From: Hyphomicrobiales bacterium
GTDB lineage: Bacteria; Pseudomonadota; Alphaproteobacteria; Rhizobiales; Xanthobacteraceae
Direction: 5' to 3'
Assembly: GCA_017305555.1 (NCBI GenBank)
Contig: JAFKKM010000037.1
Span: forward strand, 1 to 57,266
Length of the DNA: 57,266 nt
Shown piece by piece: positions 38,100 through 44,870 of the stretch. The notes beneath the pieces were generated by a model that was given only the letters and a program-made list of their open reading frames with translations, made no database searches and was not told where the DNA came from. The position numbers and the translations under genes were made by a program. Every line of letters begins with the position of its first letter. Positions within the stretch are counted from its first letter, which is position 1.

Positions 38100-38439
38100 C
38101 CCGCCCACGTCGTCGCTTTGTACGACCACCAGCCCTAGTTGCACCGACTGCCCAAAAAGCGCGCACGAATTCTCCGTTACTCTTCCCCAAATTCTTCGTT
38201 ACAGAAGGGGGGAAGTAACGGGGGGCGTAGGTTGAAACGCCCCTGCACTGGCGCCGCCGATGTGCCTTCCAGCAACGCGGGAATAGAAGCCGGGGTGATG
38301 CATCAGAAATTCCGGCAACCGTGCGATGCCCTTGGCAATGCGTCGCGCCGCGCCGAGACCCTATCGAGCCGGCAAGAAATGTCCTCAAGAAGCTAGCGAG
38401 GGCAACGCTCGTCTGGGCGTATCGATATCCGCATGCAGG
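38100..38439. other. 340-bp gap with an imperfect hairpin and short direct repeats
   Basis: No gene is convincing here. Two copies of ATTCTyCGTTAC lie at about 38170 and 38191. A long imperfect stem has arms 38174-38188 (CCGTTACTCTTCCCC) and 38207-38221 (GGGGGGAAGTAACGG). It may end transcription from both convergent sides, although no T-run follows. Confidence 0.35.
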
Positions 38440-38700
38440 TTAGATAGCGGCGTCCATTCGCAATGCTTCCGCCAAATCGTCGGGATCAATGCTAAAAGAC
38501 TCGGTTGTCACACGCTCCCGGGTTGGGCCGGTGACCCTGAACGACGTTGCTACCCGACGATATGCAAGAAACGACAGCCCTTCAATTTCTTCCTCGTCGG
38601 TGACAACGTCATATGCGCCGGGCGGCAACGTTCTATCGATGCCTTCAATGTAAAAGTCATGCTTGAAAACTACGGAGACCTGACGGGATCTGATTGTCAT
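38440..38700 (-). CDS. Small conserved hypothetical protein
   Basis: An 86-residue protein (MTIRSRQVSVVFKHDFYIEG...) with alternating beta strands and an acidic end (SIDPDDLAEALRMDAAI). An upstream in-frame start four codons earlier (MDHV) at 38712 is possible and would sit directly after the preceding gene's stop. It forms an apparent two-gene unit with the 66-residue protein upstream. I recall similar small proteins in rhizobial genomes (pattern FxxPFxLxGxxxxLPAGxYxVxTDEE), function unknown. Confidence 0.6.
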   Translation of the reverse strand: MTIRSRQVSVVFKHDFYIEGIDRTLPPGAYDVVTDEEEIEGLSFLAYRRVATSFRVTGPTRERVTTESFSIDPDDLAEALRMDAAI

Positions 38701-38712
38701 GACGTGGTCCAA

Positions 38713-38913
38713 TCAGGTTGGAGACCTGAGTTCTGGAGACGACAGCCACGAGTTCATTTCGATGGCAGCCTCAGCCTGATGGGCTTTGGCGATCAAAGCA
38801 TCGTGCTCGGCTCCGGGCGCAAGACGACCCGCTGCCGCACGAAAAGTGATAGCGGAATGCGCCAGCCGATCATTGAGCGACGGTCGTTCATTTTGCGTGA
38901 TGATGTGTAGCAT
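38713..38913 (-). CDS. Small hypothetical protein
   Basis: A 66-residue protein (MLHIITQNERPSLNDRLAHS...) with a helical middle part (ARLAPGAEHDALIAKAHQAEAAIEM-like composition) and no known motif. A good GGGAGA ribosome-binding site lies eight bases before the ATG. It ends where the next gene begins on the same strand, so the two are probably one transcript. Confidence 0.55.
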   Translation of the reverse strand: MLHIITQNERPSLNDRLAHSAITFRAAAGRLAPGAEHDALIAKAHQAEAAIEMNSWLSSPELRSPT

Positions 38914-39062
38914 AGAAAGTCTCCCTATCCGTTACAGGCGGGAGCATGCGCTCTCATTCACCGATAGTGGCCGATGGCAGCGCGGTGATGGTTGCATCAT
39001 GCTCCCGGATTCCCAAAGAACCTAATGAATTCGATAACTCCGCGTTGCCGTAATCGCTGTCG

Positions 39063-39167
39063 TCAGCGCAGGATGACGGCGGCAAGAACTATAAGGCCAA
39101 GAAACAGCGGAACAATAATCGGCGGAACGAGCCAGTCCCGGAGACGAAATAGCGTCTGAAGCGACAT
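39063..39167 (-). CDS. 34-residue single-pass membrane peptide
   Basis: The reading frame encodes MSLQTLFRLRDWLVPPII and then a hydrophobic helix VPLFLGLIVLAAVILR. It has a strong GGGAGG ribosome-binding site seven bases before ATG. A terminator precedes it (39182-39208), so it needs its own promoter or readthrough. Such peptides are often membrane-associated regulators or lysis/toxin-like proteins; nothing in the sequence picks one. The frame was found by hand because it is too short for usual gene callers. Confidence 0.55.
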   Translation of the reverse strand: MSLQTLFRLRDWLVPPIIVPLFLGLIVLAAVILR

Positions 39168-39181
39168 GATTGCCTCCCGAT

Positions 39182-39208
39182 AAAAGAAAACCCGGCACAT
39201 GCCGGGTT
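39182..39208 (-). terminator. Rho-independent terminator after the 41-residue peptide gene
   Basis: The arms AACCCGG and CCGGGTT (39189-39208, loop CACATG) on the minus strand are followed by TTTTCTTTTA. It lies 25 bases after the stop of the small gene at 39233-39358. Confidence 0.85.
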
Positions 39209-39232
39209 CCCTTCCTTGCGAACAAGAAAAAG

Positions 39233-39358
39233 CTATTTCTGCTTCGGGGCATCTGGCGAAGGCTTGCTATCGCCCACGTTGTCTTGAGTGCCGGGCTTGG
39301 CCTCGCCCGGAGGGGCGGTCTTCGGGGCTTCATTGGAAGCACTCGGTGTGTCGGACAT
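39233..39358 (-). CDS. 41-residue Pro/Lys-rich peptide
   Basis: Encodes MSDTPSASNEAPKTAPPGEA followed by KPGTQDNVGDSKPSPDAPKQK. It is disordered in composition, with many Pro, Lys, Asp and Ser. AAAGGAAA precedes the ATG and a clear terminator follows the stop, which together support a real small gene. Similar small polar proteins are common in Bradyrhizobium, without known function. Confidence 0.6.
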   Translation of the reverse strand: MSDTPSASNEAPKTAPPGEAKPGTQDNVGDSKPSPDAPKQK

Positions 39359-39620
39359 GATGTTTCCTTTCCGGAAACGCGCCTAAAATTGATTTTCTCG
39401 GCGCTTTCTACAGATGTAGCTCACTTATCCAATTACAATGAGCATGGGCTATAATGAAAAATATAGTTCGATCATCAAAACTGTCACTGACGCTGAATTG
39501 CAAGACCTTGCTGGAAAGCAATCTAACCAGTGAAAGAAATAGCTCTAGTTAGTTGGTGACCAGGATAGCGGTCTGGTGTTAGCATCACGCATGGCTCGCT
39601 CCGAGCCGGAGGATTGAACA

Positions 39621-39752
39621 ATGGCTAAAGGTGAGCAACGCGGAAATCGCGAGAAGAAAAAGCCAAAGAAAGAAAAGCCCAAAACGATTGCCGCAGCTCC
39701 AAGCATGAAGGGCGTTGTTCAACCCGATGCGGTAAGGCAACGTAAGAAGTAA
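39621..39752 (+). CDS. 43-residue lysine-rich peptide
   Basis: Encodes MAKGEQRGNREKKKPKKEKP and ends AVRQRKK; about a third is Lys/Arg. GGAGGA lies eight bases before ATG, so the signal to translate is strong. I recall near-identical short Lys-rich proteins in many Bradyrhizobiaceae genomes. Its charge suggests nucleic-acid binding; that is inference. A 10-bp hairpin follows at 39762-39795. Confidence 0.65.
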   Translation: MAKGEQRGNREKKKPKKEKPKTIAAAPSMKGVVQPDAVRQRKK

Positions 39753-39761
39753 CCTCACCAC

Positions 39762-39795
39762 CATCCCGCCTCGATCAGTATATCAAGGCGGGATG
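39762..39795. terminator. Hairpin between convergent genes
   Basis: The arms CATCCCGCCT and AGGCGGGATG (10 bp) surround a 14-base loop. No T-run follows on either strand, so termination is likely but weak. It lies between the Lys-rich peptide gene (plus) and the Ntn-like gene (minus). Confidence 0.5.
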
Positions 39796-39820
39796 TCATG
39801 TGCAGCGATCGGGTGCTAGT

Positions 39821-40615
39821 TCATCCCCTCTTCCTCATTTTCCGCCCCGCAATCTGCCGCTTCAACCACGACCCCGCCGGCTTCTCCCGCGCAGCGCGCC
39901 AGGCCTGCCAATCCGTCACCGGCTCGGGCTCGATCAAAGCACCGACGCGGTCTTGCGGGTAGTGGTGTACAACGCGCTGCGTAATGCCTTTGGCATCGAT
40001 CGAAGTAAAGAGGATCTTGCCGCCGACCCAGTGCGCGCCTTCAATGCGCTCCTGCCGTGCAACTTCAGTGACGTGCAGCAGGTCTAGTTCGGGGTCATAT
40101 TCATCATTGCGGCGAACCTTGAAGCCGCACGCCTCGACAAGGTCCGGCTTCAACGGCACGCCTGCGATTGAAGTTTGCTCGATCAGCTTCGCGCGGGCCA
40201 CCTCTCGATTCCCGCTGTTCGCCATAATTCGCTCAATGCGCGAAGACTTGTCGGTCCACAGATCGGCACAATAAGCCGCTGGCCGGTTCTCCCGCTCGTG
40301 CCATCCGATGATGTAAAACGATGATGCCGCATCTCCATCGCGATGCTTTTCCGCCAGGACGTCAAACACCGCCGGCAACCATTCGTCGGCGCGATCAATG
40401 TATTCATCGAACGACGAAAACTCCATTGCGATCTTCTCGGCGATCAGCGGGCTCATGAATGCCGGCCCGGTGCACGACACCGCCGCAGGCAAGGTCGGCA
40501 AGGCGTGCGCCTTCGCAAGGTTGGTCGCCTGAACAATACCGTTGCGATCGTATACCAAGCCGTCCGTCATCATGTGGACCGACTTCGATTGCTGTAATAC
40601 GAAAACTGAACTCAT
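39821..40615 (-). CDS. Phage-associated protein, possibly Ntn-hydrolase-like
   Basis: A 264-residue protein (MSSVFVLQQSKSVHMMTDGL). The stretch VHMMTDGLVYDRNGIVQATNLAKAHALPTLPAAVSCTGPA resembles the beginning of proteasome-like Ntn-hydrolase folds, seen in some phage-encoded proteins next to tail genes. That is a tentative resemblance. Its ATG overlaps the tape-measure stop by four bases (ATGA), so it is coupled to it. It is the last gene in the minus-strand structural run. The C-terminus is basic (AGRKMRKRG). Confidence 0.7.
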   Translation of the reverse strand: MSSVFVLQQSKSVHMMTDGLVYDRNGIVQATNLAKAHALPTLPAAVSCTGPAFMSPLIAEKIAMEFSSFDEYIDRADEWLPAVFDVLAEKHRDGDAASSFYIIGWHERENRPAAYCADLWTDKSSRIERIMANSGNREVARAKLIEQTSIAGVPLKPDLVEACGFKVRRNDEYDPELDLLHVTEVARQERIEGAHWVGGKILFTSIDAKGITQRVVHHYPQDRVGALIEPEPVTDWQAWRAAREKPAGSWLKRQIAGRKMRKRG

Positions 40616-42243
40616 TTGGCTTCCTTTCCGCACGCGGCGGTTTCATCGTTCGCAGTTCGCAGCGAATTGTTGACCCGCACCGCACTTCCCTCGACCGATG
40701 ACAGCGCCTTCGCGACGTCATTTCCGTAAATGCCGGCAAGCTGGCGAGCGATGTTCACGTCTGTATCGGACAAGAAGGCGGTCTTGCGTCCGAAGTCGAT
40801 CGCAGCCGCGACTTTGGCCTTCTCCAATGCCTGCGCCGCTTCCCCGACGCGCGCCGCCATGTCCTTCACCTTGGTAGCGGTATCGGCCGACACAGTGCCG
40901 TATGCCTGCATGGCTGCGGTGGTGAGCATCGCCTCCGCTCGCAATTGCACCTGCGCGGCGGTGCCGAGGCCGACTGCATTCGTATCGGCTTGAAGGCGCC
41001 CGATATGTTTGCCGATGGCATCGGTGGCACGATCGAACGCATTGGCTTCCGCAACTTGATCCTGGCCCGGCGCTTTGGAGGTATCCTTCCGCACTGCCGA
41101 CGAAACGTCCGTAGCTTCACGCATAGCGCGGGTAACGTTCTGATAGTTCTGAAGCGCCGCCGCGAGTTTCTTATTGGCCTCTGTCTGGCCGAACCCGGGC
41201 TCGTCCTTCATGACTAGATCGGCAGGACGAGAGTTGAGGCCGGCGGCGCCCGTTGCGTCGGTGAGAGACTTCCACACAGAAGCGTTGCCAACGCGGTTCG
41301 CGAACCAATCCGGCACCTGCTTGAGCGCCTGATAGAGCGACGTGGCGTAGCCGACGGCTGCGGCTAGATCCTCGGTGATGTTCACCCAAGACTCGTGGTA
41401 GTTCATGCCCAGCTTGGCAAGATCGTCTTGCACGGGCTTCCACTTATCCGCGAGAACCTTCTGCGCGTCATCCATCCGGCGCCGCAGTTCTTCGGCGCGG
41501 CCGAGGTCTTCCTGCGAGATCAGTTCAGTCTTCTTGATCGCATCCGCGCGCTTAAGCATGTCGTCCAAGTAACCGCTATCGGCACGCAATGCCGCGGCAA
41601 CCTTTGGACCGAAAGCACGGTCGGCAAGATCAATCGCCGCCAGGCGCTCTCCCTTTTGCATGGCCTGATCGATCAGCGCGACCACTGCCCGCAACCGGCC
41701 TTCGGAGTCGTTGGCGCCTGCAAGCGCGCCGATGCCGCTATTGCCCCGGAAGTTGCCAGCCTTGGTCAGTTCATCGAGCCGGTTCTGCAAACCAGAGCCG
41801 CCGAGCTTTGGCGTGGATTCGGCGTTAAACTTCTTCAGCGATTCCGTGAGGTCGTCGACCTTGTCGCGCGCCTGACCGCCGGATTTGGTAATCCGCTGGA
41901 AAAACTCAGTGCTGAAACCGGAGGCATTGGCCTCCTCGGTTACTTTATGAAATTCCTCGATCTTCGCTTTGGCCAGTTCGGTGCTATACGCCATCAATTT
42001 GAAGGCGTCGCGAACGACCGTCACCGCAAGGAATACCGGCGTCACAGCGCCCAGCAGTCGACCGAAAGCAAGGGTTGCCGCACCAGCCGCCCCTTGTGCC
42101 TCCAGGAACGACGCGGACATCTTGATAGCATTCTTAGCGACCACCGCCGTCGCGTGAGACGCAGACGCGGTGGTCTTCTTCATGTCATCCTGAAACTTGC
42201 TGATGTCAGCAGATACAGGAATCCTAAGTGCGGGCGCCGCCAT
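40612..42243 (-). CDS. Short phage tail tape measure protein
   Basis: A 543-residue protein with a tape-measure look: N-terminal ADISKFQDDMKKTTASASHATAVV, a hydrophobic stretch (LAFGRLLGAVTPVFLAVTVV) around residues 60-80, and long charged helices throughout. It ends soon after the helical part, without a C-terminal peptidase or baseplate region. Full tape measures in siphophages are usually longer, so it may be truncated or belong to a short tail. It follows the tail chaperone (TAATG junction) and precedes the Ntn-like gene, the standard chaperone to tape-measure order. Confidence 0.8.
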   Translation of the reverse strand: MAAPALRIPVSADISKFQDDMKKTTASASHATAVVAKNAIKMSASFLEAQGAAGAATLAFGRLLGAVTPVFLAVTVVRDAFKLMAYSTELAKAKIEEFHKVTEEANASGFSTEFFQRITKSGGQARDKVDDLTESLKKFNAESTPKLGGSGLQNRLDELTKAGNFRGNSGIGALAGANDSEGRLRAVVALIDQAMQKGERLAAIDLADRAFGPKVAAALRADSGYLDDMLKRADAIKKTELISQEDLGRAEELRRRMDDAQKVLADKWKPVQDDLAKLGMNYHESWVNITEDLAAAVGYATSLYQALKQVPDWFANRVGNASVWKSLTDATGAAGLNSRPADLVMKDEPGFGQTEANKKLAAALQNYQNVTRAMREATDVSSAVRKDTSKAPGQDQVAEANAFDRATDAIGKHIGRLQADTNAVGLGTAAQVQLRAEAMLTTAAMQAYGTVSADTATKVKDMAARVGEAAQALEKAKVAAAIDFGRKTAFLSDTDVNIARQLAGIYGNDVAKALSSVEGSAVRVNNSLRTANDETAACGKEAK

Positions 42244-42641
42244 TAAGCTGCCTCCGCCGCGCCAACGAATAGCGCCGAGATGACTTCCGACGCAATCACC
42301 GCGTTGGCGGCGAGCGGCTTGCCGGTAACGCGCTCCGCGACAAGATCGAATGCTGCATCCACGCTCATGCCGCCACCAATCAAGCCGAGCGCGATAACGT
42401 TTTCGATGTCGCTGACGGAATATTCGGTTTGCAGGAAGCGCTTCAGGACTGCAGCCGGCGTCGAGCCGTACTGCCCTTCGAACGGTGCCCGGCCTGCGAA
42501 CTTCATAGCTAGGGGCATGTCGTTAAGCAGGTTGCCTGCTGACATCGCGGCAAGGGTCTTCGGGGTATTGAGGTTGAAGGTGCGGGCCTCGCCGGCAAAC
42601 ATGATGGTGCGGGCGCAGGGATTGGTGGTGGTGTCAGTCAT
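42243..42641 (-). CDS. Phage tail assembly chaperone (GTA-type gene family)
   Basis: A 132-residue protein with the family pattern TIMFAGEARTFNLNTPKTLAAM, then helices around LKRFLQTEYSVSDIENVIALGLIGGGMSVDAA. This resembles the GTA gp10/tail-assembly-chaperone-type proteins that sit before tape measure genes. The stop shares bases with the tape-measure start. No programmed frameshift site (long A or G slippery run) is evident at its end. Assignment is by position and pattern. Confidence 0.72.
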   Translation of the reverse strand: MTDTTTNPCARTIMFAGEARTFNLNTPKTLAAMSAGNLLNDMPLAMKFAGRAPFEGQYGSTPAAVLKRFLQTEYSVSDIENVIALGLIGGGMSVDAAFDLVAERVTGKPLAANAVIASEVISALFVGAAEAA

Positions 42642-43020
42642 TAAGAACGTCCTCTACTGCTTTGACGATGTTCGCCTGGATTTCCGGCTGCATCTGCCGG
42701 GCCGTGCTATAAAAGAATGGACGCGCGGGCTTCTTGCGGGTGCCGTATTCCACGAACAGCGCGTAATCCGCTTCGCCGCCTGGTCCGCGCGTACCATGAA
42801 TGGTGGTGTCGCCGCCTGCGGTGACTTCCAACGTAAGGTCGCGCTTGGTGCGACGAACCTTGACGGAGTCACGCAGTTTACCGGTGTCGACAGGCGCGGC
42901 GGCTTTGATGGCGTCGGCGAGACGCTCAGCTTCTACCGCGATGGCGGTGGCAAGCTGACGTTTAAGTTTGATTGGCAGTTGACCGATTTGCTTTTGGAAT
43001 GACTGAAGATCGTCCGGCAT
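42634..43020 (-). CDS. HK97-gp10 family head-tail connector protein
   Basis: A 128-residue protein (MPDDLQSFQKQIGQLPIKLK) with the gp10 family core: ADAIKAAAPVDTGKLRDSVKV, and YALFVEYGTRKKPARPFFYSTARQMQPE near the C-terminus. This family completes the head-tail joint in siphophages. GGAGGAAA precedes the ATG at 43020. It overlaps the tail chaperone gene by eight bases. The plus-strand small-gene pair starts divergently 63 bp away. Confidence 0.85.
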   Translation of the reverse strand: MPDDLQSFQKQIGQLPIKLKRQLATAIAVEAERLADAIKAAAPVDTGKLRDSVKVRRTKRDLTLEVTAGGDTTIHGTRGPGGEADYALFVEYGTRKKPARPFFYSTARQMQPEIQANIVKAVEDVLND

Positions 43021-43083
43021 TTTCCTCCCATGGAACATCTCGACCCGATCGCGGTTGTCACGTATCGCCTTTGGATATTCGAA

Positions 43084-43272
43084 ATGTTTTTGATCAAGTT
43101 CACACTGACTGCATCGGCTGCGCTGCTCTGCGCCCTGTTCGCAATCGCCCCAATGTTGGGCCCGCTTCGAGCGGAGAGCACCCAGGCCGCGACCAACGCC
43201 GGAATTCTTCGCGCGATGGCCACACGAGGTGCGATTCATGCGATCTTGGACGATGGCGCCAGAATCCAATGA
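43084..43272 (+). CDS. Small secreted protein (opposite-strand cargo)
   Basis: A 62-residue protein with a clear signal peptide (FLIKFTLTASAALLCALFAIAPMLG) and a short mature part. It is on the plus strand between the HK97-gp10 and small terminase genes, both on the minus strand. Its stop overlaps the start of the next plus-strand gene by four bases (ATGA). GGA lies eight bases before ATG. An earlier ATG (43030) is in frame but would place extra residues before the signal. No homolog is recognised. Confidence 0.5.
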   Translation: MFLIKFTLTASAALLCALFAIAPMLGPLRAESTQAATNAGILRAMATRGAIHAILDDGARIQ

Positions 43273-43544
43273 CCAACACCCCGAAAAATCGCGATCTCGA
43301 TAAGCGACCGACCGGACCGCAGGGCAGTTCCGACCTCAACGATCCGACGAAAGCGCCGGGCACCGGCATTTCTCCTGCGGAAGATCAGCCCGACGACGCG
43401 TCGGCAACCGCCCGGGATCTAGCCGAAGAAACGATCGACGAATTGACCGACGATCGTACCAGCGATGCCGACATAGAAAGCCGGAAACGCGAGTTGCTGG
43501 ACGGACCGGCTGAGCTGCGAAAGGTGCGGCGGGACATTCCCTAA
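43269..43544 (+). CDS. Small acidic hypothetical protein (opposite-strand cargo)
   Basis: A 91-residue acidic, disordered-looking protein (MTNTPKNRDLDKRPTGPQGS) with Asp/Glu-rich helices (DLAEETIDELTDDRTSDADIE). It starts within the stop of the secreted-protein gene (ATGA). It converges on the TerS gene with four bases between the stops. It resembles small stress-type proteins of rhizobia in composition only. Likely co-expressed with its partner as a cargo unit. Confidence 0.6.
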   Translation: MTNTPKNRDLDKRPTGPQGSSDLNDPTKAPGTGISPAEDQPDDASATARDLAEETIDELTDDRTSDADIESRKRELLDGPAELRKVRRDIP

Positions 43545-43548
43545 CAAC

Positions 43549-43914
43549 TCAGTCCAGCAGGTCGTCCGGCTCCTCTTCCGGCGCCCAACTAATCTTCGAT
43601 GCGTCGGCTGGCGTGGCGCCCATCGAAGACAAGCATAGGCGCAATAGCGACAGCGCCTTCGTTCCCACCTCATCGCCGGCCTGCAGCCGAGCACGCACAA
43701 TGCTCGCGATTTCCACGATGCAGCGATGGGAGCGGTTGAGCCACGGTAGCTCGCCTGCGAATTCTCGCCATGCTGCCGCTTGCGGCTCATTCAACCATGC
43801 GGGAGGGTCGCCGATTGCGTCGGCTGTGGGCTCGTTGGGCTTGTAGCGTTTCGGGTTCTTGATGTGCCGGCCTTCAACGCGCGCTTTCGCGGTGGGTGTT
43901 CGTTGTCTCGGCAA
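43549..43914 (-). CDS. Phage terminase small subunit, P27 family
   Basis: A 121-residue protein (MPRQRTPTAKARVEGRHIKN) with the P27-like pattern: N-terminal basic segment, PPAWLNEPQAAAWREFAGELPWLN, and the final helix LCLSSMGATPADASKI, typical of TerS proteins that recognise phage DNA for packaging. The expected large subunit should follow in the same direction, but the next minus-strand gene is HK97-gp10, so terL is missing. A short gap separates it from the HNH gene upstream. Confidence 0.82.
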   Translation of the reverse strand: MPRQRTPTAKARVEGRHIKNPKRYKPNEPTADAIGDPPAWLNEPQAAAWREFAGELPWLNRSHRCIVEIASIVRARLQAGDEVGTKALSLLRLCLSSMGATPADASKISWAPEEEPDDLLD

Positions 43915-43984
43915 TTTTTCCTCTGGGGGTCTGATTTGTGGTTGCGCGCGAAAAGGGATGGCACGGGTCTCTAGGGCGCTGGCC

Positions 43985-44311
43985 TCAAGACTTTTCCGTT
44001 ACCCCCCGGGGCCAGCCGTCTGCCCCAAATGTCACCACCTCCTGGCCCAATTCCATGCGCTGCTTTGTGCTGTCGTGACAGTGCTTGCACAATGAACTGA
44101 GATTGTCAGGGTCGTGAAACAGCTCGACGTCACCCTTTTGCGGGACGATATGGTCGACCACCGTTGCCGGCTCAACAATCTCACGCTCCAAGCAGAAACG
44201 ACACAGCGGCTCCACGCTCAGATGATATTCGCGCAACTTGCGCCAGCGCGCGGTGGTGTAAAGCCGGTGCCACGTTGCCCGCGGCGGTTGACGACTACTG
44301 CCCACTTTCAC
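43985..44311 (-). CDS. HNH endonuclease
   Basis: A 108-residue phage-type HNH nuclease. The zinc-binding cysteines are in PLCRFCLERE and SSLCKHCHDS, with the HNH core VVDHIVPQKGDVELFHDPDNL between them (His-Asn). Such HNH proteins sit beside terminases and help packaging in HK97-like phages. Its ATG overlaps the stop of the upstream 63-residue gene (ATGA). Strongly supports phage-packaging ancestry. Confidence 0.9.
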   Translation of the reverse strand: MKVGSSRQPPRATWHRLYTTARWRKLREYHLSVEPLCRFCLEREIVEPATVVDHIVPQKGDVELFHDPDNLSSLCKHCHDSTKQRMELGQEVVTFGADGWPRGVTEKS

Positions 44312-44499
44312 CCGAACGGCCCCGGCGCGCGCTCAGGCCTCCGCACTTCTGCAACCACGTCGACATAGTCGGTTGGCCCGCGGACGATCACCACGAACTT
44401 CAAGTCGTGCGGATCGCCACAAACGCCGACCACGTCGCAAGGCTGCCATCTACTGCCGCAGCGGAATTCGGCGGGATACGGTTCAGCAATGGCTATCAT
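44308..44499 (-). CDS. Small hypothetical protein between cold-shock and HNH genes
   Basis: A 63-residue protein (MIAIAEPYPAEFRCGSRWQP) with a compact beta pattern (DVVGVCGDPHDLKFVVIVRGPTDYVDVVAEV). It overlaps the cold-shock gene by 17 bases and the HNH gene by four, so the three are one translational unit. Similar small proteins occur beside phage HNH genes in rhizobia. Not recognised functionally. Confidence 0.6.
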   Translation of the reverse strand: MIAIAEPYPAEFRCGSRWQPCDVVGVCGDPHDLKFVVIVRGPTDYVDVVAEVRRPERAPGPFG

Positions 44500-44707
44500 C
44501 GACCACCCGCAGATTGATCGCACGCCATTTCCCGTCCTGGCGCTGCTCGATGTCGAAACCATATTGATGGTGTGAGCGCGGGAAGAACTGGCCGATCTTC
44601 TCGAATTCATTCACGTGCACGAACACGCGACCACGTTCGACACCCTCGCAGGAGAGGAAGCCGAATCCGCGATCGGGATTGTAATTAATGAGCCGCCCTT
44701 CAGGCAT
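44483..44707 (-). CDS. Cold-shock domain protein
   Basis: A 74-residue protein (MPEGRLINYNPDRGFGFLSC) with a cold-shock/S1-like fold. The RNP1-like stretch RGFGFLSCEG and RNP2-like RVFVHVNEF match the nucleic-acid-binding pattern (K/RGFGFI and VFVH). It is slightly diverged from the CspA type and carries a longer C-terminus. It sits just upstream of the HNH module, in a phage context. GGAAA precedes ATG 44707. A GC-rich hairpin lies upstream. Confidence 0.8.
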   Translation of the reverse strand: MPEGRLINYNPDRGFGFLSCEGVERGRVFVHVNEFEKIGQFFPRSHHQYGFDIEQRQDGKWRAINLRVVDDSHC

Positions 44708-44736
44708 GTAATTTCCGTGTAATGACGAGGAGGAAA

Positions 44737-44776
44737 CGCCCCGGCGCGCGGTTTCCCGCGGGGTCTCGCCGGGGCG
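44737..44776. promoter_or_regulatory. GC-rich hairpin between capsid and cold-shock genes
   Basis: The arms CGCCCCGGCG (44737-44746) and CGCCGGGGCG (44767-44776) form a perfect 10-bp stem with a 20-base loop. Minus-strand transcription from the capsid gene meets it before the cold-shock ribosome-binding site. No T-run follows, so it may be a weak terminator or an attenuating element. Confidence 0.4.
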
Positions 44777-44870
44777 CTGCTCACGATCGCGCGCGCATGT
44801 CTAATGAGCCGGCGGCACGCGCGCGATCTGCGACCGAGCGAGCCGAAGGAACTGCCGCCGGCTGTCTCGT

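Noticed and set aside
39438-39533. 31-codon plus-strand frame MSMGYNEKYSSIIKTVTDAE...
   Set aside because: No ribosome-binding site, low complexity of evidence and no neighbour support. Left out of the gene list, though it cannot be excluded.
43030-43083. Longer start for the secreted cargo protein at 43030
   Set aside because: It would put 18 polar residues before the signal peptide and has no ribosome-binding site. The ATG at 43084 fits better.
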